Positions 16,735-25,308 are shown, counted from the stretch's first letter. The stretch: DNA of 64,000 bases from Micromonospora sp. NBC_01813 (GCF_035917335.1 NZ_CP109067.1:994501-1058500), one strand, 5' to 3'. Made by a program: numbers and translations. Notes: generated by a model from the letters alone, not told the origin.

Positions 16735-17471
16735 CCGCTGACCTGGCCGACGCCACCGCAGACTGGCTGACGACCGGCGAACGGCGGTGCCAGGAACTCG
16801 TCGCCGGGCTGTCGGACGCCAACGCGGTGGCACCGAGTCGACTGCCCGGCTGGACCCGCGCCCACCTCGTCACCCACCTGGCCCGCAACGCCGACGCCCT
16901 GGTGAACCTGCTGACCTGGGCGCGGACTGGGGTCCCCACCCCGATGTACGCCGACGCCGAGCAGCGGACCGTCGCCATCGACGCCGGAGCCGGGCGTGGC
17001 GCCGCCGAGCTGCGGGCGGACCTGGCGGCGGCGACCCAGCGGCTGGAAAGCGCGATCGAGGCGATGCCGGTCGACGCCTGGTCGGCGCTCGTGCGGACCG
17101 GCCAGGGGCGCGAGGTACCCGCGAGGCAGGTGCGTTGGCTGCGGGTACGCGAGGTCTGGGTGCACGCGGCGGATCTCGACCTCGGCGGCAGCCTCGCGGA
17201 CCTGCCCGATCCGCTGACCGACGCGCTGCTGGACGAGGTGACGGCGACCATCACCGGCCGTCACCCCGACCTCGCGGTGCGGTTGCGGGCCGTCGACCGG
17301 GCCCGCCAATGGCAGCTCGGCGGGACGGGTGGGACCGGCCTCGGTCGGTCGGTGGAGTTGTCCGGGCCCGGCTGGAGCCTGCTCGGCTGGCTGATCGGGC
17401 GAGAGCCGGCGGACCGTCTGACGGTGCGTCCGGCCGGGGTCGTACCCCCGCAACCGCCGCCGTGGATCTGA
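16731..17471 (+). CDS. Mycothiol-dependent maleylpyruvate isomerase
   Basis: A 246-residue DinB-fold protein of the mycothiol-dependent maleylpyruvate isomerase family. It contains SRLPGWTRAHLVTHLARNADALVNLLTWARTG, the characteristic N-terminal helix with the histidine pair, MYADAEQR, and RVREVWVHAADLDLG, which supplies another metal histidine. It should convert maleylpyruvate to fumarylpyruvate using mycothiol, the actinobacterial low-molecular-weight thiol. ATG at 16731 overlaps the hydrolase stop. It closes the operon that begins at 14816. A 103-bp gap with no visible KstR2-type box separates it from the next flavoprotein gene. Confidence 0.88.
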   Translation: MTADLADATADWLTTGERRCQELVAGLSDANAVAPSRLPGWTRAHLVTHLARNADALVNLLTWARTGVPTPMYADAEQRTVAIDAGAGRGAAELRADLAAATQRLESAIEAMPVDAWSALVRTGQGREVPARQVRWLRVREVWVHAADLDLGGSLADLPDPLTDALLDEVTATITGRHPDLAVRLRAVDRARQWQLGGTGGTGLGRSVELSGPGWSLLGWLIGREPADRLTVRPAGVVPPQPPPWI

Positions 17472-17574
17472 CCCGGCCGGTCGTGGGACCCCTGCTGAAC
17501 AGGCACGATGACATGATCGATTTCTGGTGGACGTCCGGTTGCGGCCGGCCACCGACGATAGGAGGGAGGCACCG

Positions 17575-19338
17575 GTGGACGGAAACGTGATCGAGTCCGA
17601 CGTACTCGTCATCGGTGGGGGAATCGCGGGATGCGTGGCGGCGGTGCGCGCTGCGGAGGCGGGTGCCTCGGTGGTGCTGATCGACAAGACCCGGTCGGTA
17701 CGCCGATCCGGCGACGCCGGTCGCGGACTGGCCTTCCTCACCACCTACCTGGACCTCGGCGAGGACTGGGACACCCCGGAGGTCTTCGCCAAGTGGTACT
17801 GCGACATCGCCCTGGGCCTGGTCGACATGGACGTGGCCGGGCCGCTGGGCATCGAACCGCTGCCAGCGGTCTGCCGGTTCCTCGAGGAGTCGGGCGTGCC
17901 GTTGCGCAACGCCGACGGCGGCTACGACCGGGTCGGCAGGATGTGGACACCAGGGCCGATCGTGCTCAAGTTCGACGGCGCCGACATCAAGCCCAGACTG
18001 GCCGAACGGGCTGCGGCCACCGACCGGGTACGGATCATCGGCGGCGTGCACGCCACCAGCGTGCAGCTCGACGGCACCGGCCGCGCGGTCGGCGCGACCG
18101 GCTTCGACATCCGGTCCTGCGAGTTCCTCACCTTCCGGGCCGGGGCCGTGATCGTCGCCACCGGCAACGCGGAACGGGTCATCTTCAACTCGCCCCGCCG
18201 CGACGCCTTCCACACGTACCACCGGCCATACCACGCCACCACCGGATTCGCGCTCGCCGCCCGCGCCGGTGCGGTTGCCGCCAACATCGAGTTCCTCGGG
18301 ACCTTCCTCTTCCCCCGTGGCTTCGCCACCGGTGCGATGGGCAACCTGCTCGAGGCCGGCGGCCGACTGGTCAACGGAAACGGCCAACTCATCGCCGACC
18401 TGCCCGACATCGAGGGGGAACGTCGGTTCGGCTTCGGCATCGTCGGCAAGGCCGCTGGCGAGGTACTCGCCGGCCGTGGACCGGTCTACATCGACTGCAC
18501 CCATCTGCCGCCCGCCGAGATCGCCGCGATCAGCGACTACATCTCCTACGACGCCCCACTGTTCCTGGAGTTCCTGGAGCAGTCCGGCATCGACCTGGCC
18601 CGCCATCCGGTCGAGTTCGAGCTGTTCAACGGCGCCTGGTCGGCCACCGGGTCACCCAAGGGAGTGGTGGTCGGTGCCGACGGGCAGACCCGGGTGCCCG
18701 GGCTGTTCGCCGCCGGCGACCTGGCCACCCCGGCGTACGCCCTGGCCGGGTCGCTGGCCACCGGTTACGTCATCGGTCGCACCGCCGCCGAATTCGCCCG
18801 CTCCGCCGGGGCACCGACCCTCGACCCGGCGGCGGTCGCCGCCGAGCGGCAGCGGACCCTGGCTCCACTGAACCGCACCAGCGGGATCGGCTGGCGTGAG
18901 TACGAGCATCAACTGCAGGACCTGATGACCAAGTACGTGGGGATGGACCGCAACCAGATCGGGTTGCGGCAGGCCGCCGAGTATCTGCGCGGGTACGCGG
19001 TGGCGGCCGATACTGTCCGGGCGGCCGGCGGGCATGAGCTGATGCGCGCACACGAAGCGTTCGACCTGCGGTTGTTCGACGAGATGATGACCGCCGTCGC
19101 CCTGGAACGGGACGAGAGCCGGTTCAGCTTCCTGATGGGTCACTACCGCACCGACCGACCGGCACCCGACGACCAGCGGTGGCTCGGCGTGTCGATCCTC
19201 GCCGGCCACGACGGTGACCGGCCGGTGCTGGAGCACACCGTGCCGACGCCGGCCTGGCGTACGGCGCAGCTGGCGAACCGGTCGGTCGTGGAACTGGTCG
19301 GTGAACGGGGAGCGCGGCTCGCCGGGAAGGTGGGATAG
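17575..19338 (+). CDS. FAD-dependent dehydrogenase, AprA/SdhA-like, paired with ferredoxin
   Basis: A 587-residue flavoprotein of the fumarate reductase/adenylylsulfate reductase class. IESDVLVIGGGIAGCVAAVRA and DKTRSVRRSGDAGRGLAF bind FAD; VIVATGNAERVIF and VPGLFAAGDLATPAYALAGSLATGYVIG follow, and the C-terminal 150 residues form the helical domain of the class. The GTG at 17575 has GGAGGGAGG upstream, so it is preferred to an earlier in-frame ATG region at 17527. A two-cluster ferredoxin gene begins two bases after its stop, as AprB follows AprA. True AprA is a sulfur enzyme, but no sulfur genes are here, and a carbon-skeleton dehydrogenase passing electrons to the ferredoxin is more likely. 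The substrate is unknown. Confidence 0.8.
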   Translation: MDGNVIESDVLVIGGGIAGCVAAVRAAEAGASVVLIDKTRSVRRSGDAGRGLAFLTTYLDLGEDWDTPEVFAKWYCDIALGLVDMDVAGPLGIEPLPAVCRFLEESGVPLRNADGGYDRVGRMWTPGPIVLKFDGADIKPRLAERAAATDRVRIIGGVHATSVQLDGTGRAVGATGFDIRSCEFLTFRAGAVIVATGNAERVIFNSPRRDAFHTYHRPYHATTGFALAARAGAVAANIEFLGTFLFPRGFATGAMGNLLEAGGRLVNGNGQLIADLPDIEGERRFGFGIVGKAAGEVLAGRGPVYIDCTHLPPAEIAAISDYISYDAPLFLEFLEQSGIDLARHPVEFELFNGAWSATGSPKGVVVGADGQTRVPGLFAAGDLATPAYALAGSLATGYVIGRTAAEFARSAGAPTLDPAAVAAERQRTLAPLNRTSGIGWREYEHQLQDLMTKYVGMDRNQIGLRQAAEYLRGYAVAADTVRAAGGHELMRAHEAFDLRLFDEMMTAVALERDESRFSFLMGHYRTDRPAPDDQRWLGVSILAGHDGDRPVLEHTVPTPAWRTAQLANRSVVELVGERGARLAGKVG

Positions 19339-19340
19339 AG

Positions 19341-19577
19341 ATGGCACCACGGATCAACGAGAACCTCTGCAACCTCTGTGGGATCTGCCAGGACGTCTGT
19401 CCCGGCGACATCCTGCACATCGATCGCGGGGTGACGGAGATCGTCCGCTACCCGGACGAGTGCAGCTACTGCGACGTCTGCCGGGTCGAGTGCCCGGCCG
19501 GAGCCATCGACATCGACTTCACCTGGAGCATGCGGCAGCAGCCGATCTCCATCCTGCCGGGCCGGCCCGAGTCATGA
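19341..19577 (+). CDS. Two-cluster 4Fe-4S ferredoxin-like subunit
   Basis: A 78-residue ferredoxin with two cysteine motifs: CNLCGICQDVCP and CSYCDVCRVECP. Each follows the C-x2-C-x2-C-x3-C-P pattern for a 4Fe-4S cluster, making a bacterial 2[4Fe-4S] or AprB-like iron-sulfur protein. It starts two bases after the flavoprotein gene and overlaps the next gene by 4 bp, so it is probably the electron-transfer partner of 17575-19338. The C-terminal tail (FTWSMRQQPISILPG) is longer than in plain ferredoxins and may dock on the flavoprotein, as the AprB tail does on AprA; that is inference. Confidence 0.87.
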   Translation: MAPRINENLCNLCGICQDVCPGDILHIDRGVTEIVRYPDECSYCDVCRVECPAGAIDIDFTWSMRQQPISILPGRPES

Positions 19578-20290
19578 TCGAGGCGAGCTACACGCTGGAG
19601 ATCGACGTCGGCGTAGACGAGGTGTGGTCGTTCGTCGAGGTGATCCCGAACTGGGCGCACCTGCTGGTCGGCTTCCGCAAACTCGACGTCGTCGACGACC
19701 GGCGGTCGGTCTGGACGCTCCGCGGCGACGTGGGGATCCTTGCCCGCGAGGTCGAGCTGCAGGCGGACATCACCGTGTGGGAGCCGGGCCGCCGGGCGGA
19801 GTTCACCATCACCGGTCTGACCGAGCGGATCACCGGACAGGGCAGCTTCGAACTCGAATCCGCCGAGCCGGCGTCTGCACCGTCCGCCGCCGCCGCCGCC
19901 GCCACCGCCGCCGCCGACGCGGCGCAACCGGCTCCGTCGGCGTCCGGCCGGACCGAGGCGGCCGAAGCGCGCGGCGACCGGGCCCGGCCGGGCCTGCTGC
20001 GCCGGATCCGGTTCGCCGTGGCCGGACGCCTGCTGCGCTGGCTGAACCGCCGCCGCACGACCGGTCCGCAGCAGGTCGGGCCGCCGCCGGTCGGCCCGGC
20101 CCCGGTCGACCACCCGCCGACCGGGTCGGCGCCCGGCCGCTCCCGACTGCGTTTCCACCTGCAGCTCACCCCGGGCGGACCGATGGCACCCATGATCGAG
20201 CTGTTGATGGGGCCGATGGTGGAGCCGACCGCCGAGGACTTCCTACGCAACATCCGCCAGGCCCTCGAGGGCCGGCGGACCAGCGCCTGA
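19574..20290 (+). CDS. SRPBCC/CoxG-like protein with large internal low-complexity insert
   Basis: A 238-residue SRPBCC (START-like) protein resembling CoxG. Residues 1-96 hold the first half of the fold (YTLEIDVGVDEVWSFVEVIPNWAHLLVG, WEPGRRAEFTITGLTERITGQGSF), and residues 190-238 the final strand and long helix (LRFHLQLTPGG to FLRNIRQALEG). Between them is a 93-residue Ala/Pro-rich insert. Its middle (136-161) is a cationic amphipathic stretch (LLRRIRFAVAGRLLRWLNRR) that could touch membrane or RNA. SRPBCC domains bind hydrophobic ligands, and CoxG anchors CO dehydrogenase to the membrane, so a tethering role for the flavoprotein-ferredoxin pair is a reasonable guess. The ATG overlaps the ferredoxin stop. 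Confidence 0.75.
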   Translation: MIEASYTLEIDVGVDEVWSFVEVIPNWAHLLVGFRKLDVVDDRRSVWTLRGDVGILAREVELQADITVWEPGRRAEFTITGLTERITGQGSFELESAEPASAPSAAAAAATAAADAAQPAPSASGRTEAAEARGDRARPGLLRRIRFAVAGRLLRWLNRRRTTGPQQVGPPPVGPAPVDHPPTGSAPGRSRLRFHLQLTPGGPMAPMIELLMGPMVEPTAEDFLRNIRQALEGRRTSA

Positions 20291-20309
20291 CGAAGGGGAG
20301 GGACCAGCC

Positions 20310-21932
20310 ATGCACGAGTTGCCACGGCGTACCGATGTGGTGGTGGCCGGCACCGGCGCCGCCGGGTTGACCGCGGCGTTGGCCGCCGCCGCGTCCGGTC
20401 TGCGGGTCACGATCCTGGAGAAGGCGCCGGTGATCGGCGGCACCACCGTGGTCTCCGGCGGCTCCATCTGGGCACCGGCGAACCGCTGGCTGGCCGAGGC
20501 GGGCGTGCCGGACAGCCGCGACGACGCGTTGACCTACCTGCGTCGACTGGCCCTGGGCAGGGTTCCCGACCAGCTGATCGAGACGTTCGTCGACCAGGTC
20601 AACCCGATGTTGGACCTGGTGGTCGAGCACACCGGCCTGCGCTTCACCCCGAACCTGGAACACCCCGACTATCAGCCGGACCTGCCCGGTGCGCACCCCG
20701 GCGGTCGGACCCTGCAGAGCGATCTGTTCGACGCGACACTCCTCGGTGAGCTGCGCGGCAGACTTCGACCGACGCACAGCACGGTCCCGGTGACCAAGCT
20801 CGAACTGGACCAGTGGGGGATGGACACCCTGGACCGGTGGGACTGGGCGCTGATCGCCGAACGTACCGCCAAGGGCGTGGTCGGCATGGGCGCGGCCCTG
20901 GTCGGCGAGCTGCTGCACGGCTGCCTGCGGCTCGGCGCGACGGTGCACACCCAGGCGCGGGCGGTCCGGCTGCACCGTACCGGTGGCCGGGTCGACGGCG
21001 TCACCGTGACGACGCCGGACGGGGATGTCGAGATCGCCGCGCAGCGCGGGGTGGTGCTCGCCTCCGGCGGATTCGAGTGGGATCCGGCGATGGTCGGGCG
21101 GTTCCTCGGCGTACCGATGGACGCTCCGGCCAGCCCGCCCGCGAACGCCGGTGACGGTCTGCGGATGGTGATGGAGGTCGGCGCGGCGCTCGGCAACATG
21201 AGTGAGGCCTGGTGGGGGCCGATGGTGTACGCGGCCGGTGACACCTACGACGGCGAGCCGCTGTTCCGCCCGACCTCCGGGCTGCGGGCGTTGCCCGGCG
21301 GGATCATCGTCAACCGACATGGCCGGCGGTTCTCGAACGAGGCGATGAACTACAACGACCTGGGCAAGGCGATGGCGGCGTTCGACCCGATCCGCTACGA
21401 GTACGGCAACCTGCCGTGCTGGCTGGTGTTCGACGACCGGTTCCGCTCGTCGTACTCGGTGGCGACCGCCACCCCCGACGCGCCCACACCCGGGTGGATG
21501 GCGACCGCGCCGAGCCTCGCGGAACTGGCCGCCGAGGTCGGCATCGATCCGACCGGGTTGGCCGATCAGGTCGCCGAGTTCAACCGGCATGCCGAACAGG
21601 GCCAGGATCCACAGTTCGGACGCGGAGCGACGGTGTACGACCGGTACCGGGGCGACCCGACCGTGACGCCGCACCGTAACCTTCGTCCGCTCGGGGCGGG
21701 TCCCTACTACGCGGTGCGGCTGCACCTCGGATGCCTGGGCACCAAGGGCGGCCCGGTCTGCGACGAGCACGGTCAGGTGCGGGACGTTGCCGGCGACCTG
21801 ATCGCCGGCCTGTACGCCTGCGGGAACGTGGCGGCCAGTCCGTTCGGGCCGGGCTATCCGGGTGCCGGGGCGACGCTGGCGGCCGGTATGACCTACGGAT
21901 TCCTCAGCGGCCGGTCACTCGCCGCCGGATGA
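20310..21932 (+). CDS. FAD-binding dehydrogenase, 3-ketosteroid dehydrogenase-like
   Basis: A 540-residue flavoprotein of the 3-ketosteroid delta-1/delta-4 dehydrogenase branch. TDVVVAGTGAAGLTAALAAA opens the FAD fold, EKAPVIGGTTVVSGGSIWAP is the second FAD contact, and the C-terminus has the family signature CGNVAASPFGPGYPGAGATLAAGMTYGFLSG-like, with YPGAGATL. GAGGG sits before the ATG at 20310. The gene lies 20 bp after the SRPBCC gene, closing a four-gene run. Known KstD and KshD-type relatives introduce a double bond into ring A of 3-ketosteroids; the tyrosine pair needed for catalysis cannot be assigned by eye, so the exact regiochemistry is not claimed. Other relatives act on non-steroid enones. 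Confidence 0.82.
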   Translation: MHELPRRTDVVVAGTGAAGLTAALAAAASGLRVTILEKAPVIGGTTVVSGGSIWAPANRWLAEAGVPDSRDDALTYLRRLALGRVPDQLIETFVDQVNPMLDLVVEHTGLRFTPNLEHPDYQPDLPGAHPGGRTLQSDLFDATLLGELRGRLRPTHSTVPVTKLELDQWGMDTLDRWDWALIAERTAKGVVGMGAALVGELLHGCLRLGATVHTQARAVRLHRTGGRVDGVTVTTPDGDVEIAAQRGVVLASGGFEWDPAMVGRFLGVPMDAPASPPANAGDGLRMVMEVGAALGNMSEAWWGPMVYAAGDTYDGEPLFRPTSGLRALPGGIIVNRHGRRFSNEAMNYNDLGKAMAAFDPIRYEYGNLPCWLVFDDRFRSSYSVATATPDAPTPGWMATAPSLAELAAEVGIDPTGLADQVAEFNRHAEQGQDPQFGRGATVYDRYRGDPTVTPHRNLRPLGAGPYYAVRLHLGCLGTKGGPVCDEHGQVRDVAGDLIAGLYACGNVAASPFGPGYPGAGATLAAGMTYGFLSGRSLAAG

Positions 21933-21941
21933 GTGGCCCGG

Positions 21942-22583
21942 TCAGCCCGCTGCGACCGGCGCGGGCTCGGTCGTGTCGGCCCGGTCGGGCGCGGCGGCCC
22001 GCCGGTCGGCCAGCCCGTCGAGGAAGATCGCGGTGCACTGGTCGGCGAGCCGGCTGGTGGGGTACTCGGGGGTGGGGTGGAACCAGCGTACGGACAGCCA
22101 CACCGCGTCGCGGATGAAACGGTAGAAGACCCGGGTGTCGATGTCGGTGCGGAACGCCCCGCTGTCGACGCCGGCCTCGATCACGCTGAGCCAGGCGCTC
22201 TGAACCTCTCGGGCGACGTCCTTGAGGTAGTGGAACCGGGCCAGCCCGCGCAGGTAGTTGACGTCGTTCTGGTAGATCTCCGTGGCGTGCGGGTGCGCCG
22301 CGGCGGTCTCCAGCGAGGCGCGCACCAGGTTGCGCAGCCGGGTGGCCGGGTCGCTGTCCCCGGTGAGCACCTCGGCGTACCGGCGGCGCAGGTCCTCGAG
22401 GTAGGGGCCGAGGATCGCCTCGACGATCGCTTCCTTGGAGTCGAAGTGGTGGTACAGGCTGCCGGACAGGATGCCGACCTCGTCGGCGATCTGGCGCACC
22501 GTGGTGGCGGCCACCCCGCGGCTGGCGAAGGAGGCCGCGGCGGCGCCGATGATCTGCTGTCGTCGATCCAGCGACTCTGCCAC
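21942..22583 (-). CDS. kstR2: TetR-family repressor, KstR2-like
   Basis: A 213-residue TetR regulator. The N-terminal helix-turn-helix is GVAATTVRQIADEVGILSGSLYHHFDSKEAIV, near-identical in pattern to KstR2 of mycobacteria, and the ligand domain keeps EIYQNDVNYL, VFYRFIRDAVWLSVRWF and CTAIFLDGL, which are also KstR2-like. The frame is open to 22745, but the GTG at 22583 has AAAGAGG upstream and places both operators outside the coding region, so I prefer it. Mycobacterial KstR2 represses the HIP (ring C/D) genes and releases DNA on binding HIP-CoA. The eight boxes in this window match its known AnCAAGnnCTTGnT site. It is divergent from importer B. Confidence 0.85.
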   Translation of the reverse strand: MAESLDRRQQIIGAAAASFASRGVAATTVRQIADEVGILSGSLYHHFDSKEAIVEAILGPYLEDLRRRYAEVLTGDSDPATRLRNLVRASLETAAAHPHATEIYQNDVNYLRGLARFHYLKDVAREVQSAWLSVIEAGVDSGAFRTDIDTRVFYRFIRDAVWLSVRWFHPTPEYPTSRLADQCTAIFLDGLADRRAAAPDRADTTEPAPVAAG

Positions 22584-22640
22584 GGTGCCTCTTTCGGGTC
22601 TGCGGTGCGACTGGGCGGGCGCCAGCATAGCAGAGCGGCA

Positions 22641-22654
22641 ATCAAGCGCTTGGT
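22641..22654. promoter_or_regulatory. KstR2-type operator, box 4
   Basis: ATCAAGCGCTTGGT matches AnCAAGnnCTTGnT in every fixed position. It lies 58-71 bp upstream of the repressor's GTG and probably mediates autoregulation. Confidence 0.8.
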
Positions 22655-22744
22655 GCGACCCGGATCGGCACCCGTCGGTGGGGCTGGCGGTCGGTCGGGG
22701 TCGCGCCGCAGGCGGTCCAGGTGGCGCTCGGGTAACAATATCCA

Positions 22745-22758
22745 AGCGAGCGCTTGAT
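22745..22758. promoter_or_regulatory. KstR2-type operator, box 5
   Basis: AGCGAGCGCTTGAT fits the consensus except for one base in the left arm. It lies 73-86 bp before the importer B binding-protein ATG and 90 bp from box 4, so each divergent gene has its own site. The AT-rich stretch just after it (TTTACATGCAGTTCACACAG) is likely promoter. Confidence 0.7.
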
Positions 22759-22830
22759 TGGCGGCCGGGACGCAGCTAGTTTACATGCAGTTCACACAGC
22801 ATCGGGCTTCACGGCTACCAGGAGAAGCAG

Positions 22831-24468
22831 ATGGCAACTGGTCGGAAATACAAGTGGAACGGGGCGTCCGCCCGCGTCGCGGTGGCCGGACTGCTGCTCG
22901 CCACCGTCGCCGCGTGCGGCGACGACGGTGAGACCAGCGAGACCGGTGGCACGATCACGATGGCCACCTGGTCCGCCACCCAGTCCCTCGACCCGGTCCA
23001 GGTGGCCGGCACCGGAAACTCCGGCGGCGCCGAACTGGCCGCCCTCTACGACACGATCATGCGGTACGACCCGGACGGCGGCACCTTCGAGCCGAACACC
23101 GCCGAGTCGCTGACCCCCAACGACGACTTCACCCAGTGGACGCTCACCCTGCGTTCCGGGATCACCTTCAGCGACGGGGCGCCGTACGACTCGGCGGCGG
23201 TCGTGGCCAATCTGCAGCGGCACACCGAAGCCCGGTCCAACGCCAGCTCACTGGTCGCACCGATCACCGACTACGCCACCCCCGACGACCGTACGGTCGT
23301 CTTCACCCTCGCCTTCCCGTGGAACAACTTCCCGTTCGCCCTCGCCGGCACCCCCGGCATGGTGGTCAACCCGGCCGCGGTGGCCGAGCAGGGCGACGCC
23401 TTCGGCACCAACCCGGTAGGCGGTGGCGCGGGACCGTTCATCCTTGACGAGTTCCGGGCCGACGAGTCGTTGACGCTGACCCGCAACCCCGACTACTGGG
23501 GCGGTGAGGTACCGCTCGACGGGGTGCGCTTCATTCACGCCGGCGACGGACCGCAGACCTACGAGGCGTTCCGGGCCGGCAGCGTCGACCTGGCCTTCCT
23601 GCGCGATGCCGGGGCGATCGCGGATGCCGAGGCGGACGGAGCCGCCGGCATCCGGGTGCAGTACTCCGCCAACGACACCATGATCATGAACAACGGTTTC
23701 CCGATCACCTGCCAGGAGGGGGAACCGGCGCCGCGCTGCGACGGCCAGCCCGACGGCACCCAGCTGGAATCCACCGCACCGACCGCGGACAAGCGGGTCC
23801 GCCAGGCGGTCGCCGCCGCCATCGACCCGGAGACGCTCAAACAACGGGTGTACGGCGGCGCCGGCAGCATGTCCAGCGCGTTGATCTCCGAAGAGTCCCG
23901 CTGGTACGACGGCGTCGAAGGACCTGCGTACGACATCGACCGGGCCCGGGAGCTGGTCGAGCAGGTCAAGGCCGACGGCTGGGACGGACGGATCCGGGTC
24001 AGCTGCCACACCGGGCTGCCGACCTGGGGAACAGCGGTCCAGGGCATGCTGGAGGCGGCCGGAATGCAGGTCGAGCTGACCGACCAGCAGGAGATCGCCG
24101 CGAACACCTCGGCGGTCATCGTCCGCAAGGACTTCGACCTGGCCTGCTTCGGCTCGTCGATCTCCGACGCCGAGCCGTTCTTCGCCCTCAACCGGGACTT
24201 CAACTCCACCTACGTCACCACCGGTGGCGGCAACTTCTCCGGATACGTCAACCCGACCGTCGACGAGGCGATCGCCGCCGGCCGGGCCGCCGGCAGCGAG
24301 GCCGAGGTGAAGGCCGCGATCACCACCATCGCCCGGGCCTACGCCGAGGACGCGCCGTTCCTCGCGCTGACCGCCCAGCCGGAGGTGGTGCTCATCTCCG
24401 AGGAGGTTGGCGACGTCTTGCAGAGCGTCAACACCGTGATGCTGCTCGGCAAGGCGACCCGGGGATGA
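22831..24468 (+). CDS. ABC importer B: substrate-binding lipoprotein (family 5)
   Basis: A 545-residue family-5 solute-binding lipoprotein. The signal peptide ends in the lipobox LLLATVAAC, followed by the polar linker GDDGETSETGG. Family features include SLDPVQVAGTGNSGG, WTLTLRSGITFSDGAPYDSAAV, GAGPFILDEFRADESLTLTRNPDYWG and the late NFSGYVNPTVDEAIAAG. It differs clearly from binding protein A, so the two importers may take different compounds. GGAGAAG precedes the ATG at 22831. Box 5 lies upstream, so KstR2-like control is expected. Its stop overlaps the start of an SDR gene (ATGA), which is an unusual insertion between a binding protein and its permeases. Confidence 0.92.
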   Translation: MATGRKYKWNGASARVAVAGLLLATVAACGDDGETSETGGTITMATWSATQSLDPVQVAGTGNSGGAELAALYDTIMRYDPDGGTFEPNTAESLTPNDDFTQWTLTLRSGITFSDGAPYDSAAVVANLQRHTEARSNASSLVAPITDYATPDDRTVVFTLAFPWNNFPFALAGTPGMVVNPAAVAEQGDAFGTNPVGGGAGPFILDEFRADESLTLTRNPDYWGGEVPLDGVRFIHAGDGPQTYEAFRAGSVDLAFLRDAGAIADAEADGAAGIRVQYSANDTMIMNNGFPITCQEGEPAPRCDGQPDGTQLESTAPTADKRVRQAVAAAIDPETLKQRVYGGAGSMSSALISEESRWYDGVEGPAYDIDRARELVEQVKADGWDGRIRVSCHTGLPTWGTAVQGMLEAAGMQVELTDQQEIAANTSAVIVRKDFDLACFGSSISDAEPFFALNRDFNSTYVTTGGGNFSGYVNPTVDEAIAAGRAAGSEAEVKAAITTIARAYAEDAPFLALTAQPEVVLISEEVGDVLQSVNTVMLLGKATRG

Positions 24469-25283
24469 CCGGACGACCCGCGACCGACGCCGCTGACCCG
24501 TCGGCGCGGGTCACCGGGCGGGGTGGTGCCGGCGCGACCGGCACCACCCCGGCTTCCCCGGTGGCCCTGATCACCGCCGCCGCACACGGCATCGGGGCGG
24601 CCACCGCCAGATCCTTCGCCGAGGCCGGCTACCGGCTGGTGCTGGCCGACGTCGACGCCGAGGGCCTGGCCGGCACCGCCGCCGAGATCGGCGGACCGGC
24701 GACCACGGTGATCGCCGACGTGACCACCGAAGCGGGTGCCGCCGCCGCGGTCGACGCGGCCGTGACCGGGTACGCACGGCTGGACACGTTGATCAACGTG
24801 GTGGGTGGCAGCCGGCCCGGCCGAACCGTGCTCGACCTCGAGCTGGCCGAGTGGGACAGCTGGCTGTCGCTCAACCTGACCTCGGTGTTCCTGATGTGCC
24901 GCGCCGCGTTGCCGCGACTGGCGGCCGTCGGCGGTTCGATCGTGAACGTCTCCTCCGGCGCCGGCCTGCGCGGCATGCGGGCCAACCCGGCCTACTGTGC
25001 CGCCAAGGCAGGCGTCGTCGGCCTGACCCGGGCGCTGGCCATCGACCACGGTGCCGCCGGGGTCCGGGTCAACTGCGTCGCGCCCGGTCCGATCCGTACC
25101 CCGTTGATGGAGCGCAACCGCAGCGCCGCCGAGATCGACGCGATGGGCCGGATCGCCGTACTGGGCCGCATCGGTGAGCCCACCGAGATCGCTGCGGCGA
25201 TCCGCTGGCTGGCCAGTGACGCCGCGTCGTACCTGACCGGCCAGACCATCGAGGTCGACGGCGGCCCGGCCCCGCTGGTCTGA
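24465..25283 (+). CDS. SDR-family oxidoreductase embedded in importer B operon
   Basis: A 272-residue short-chain dehydrogenase. About 27 extra Ala/Gly/Thr-rich residues precede the core, which starts VALITAAAHGIGAATARSFA. LADVDAEG suggests NAD(H) use; NVVGGS, INVSSGAGL and YCAAK (YxxxK) complete the active site, and GQTIEVDGGPAPLV closes the chain. The usual TGxxxGxG glycine motif reads TAAAHGIG, a variant also seen in some steroid-type SDRs. It overlaps the binding-protein stop by 4 bp and lies 25 bp before the permease, so it is co-transcribed with the importer. This suggests the imported compound is oxidised immediately. Confidence 0.87.
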   Translation: MTGRPATDAADPSARVTGRGGAGATGTTPASPVALITAAAHGIGAATARSFAEAGYRLVLADVDAEGLAGTAAEIGGPATTVIADVTTEAGAAAAVDAAVTGYARLDTLINVVGGSRPGRTVLDLELAEWDSWLSLNLTSVFLMCRAALPRLAAVGGSIVNVSSGAGLRGMRANPAYCAAKAGVVGLTRALAIDHGAAGVRVNCVAPGPIRTPLMERNRSAAEIDAMGRIAVLGRIGEPTEIAAAIRWLASDAASYLTGQTIEVDGGPAPLV

Positions 25284-25308
25284 CCCGGGCGACGAGAGAG
25301 GAACGCTG

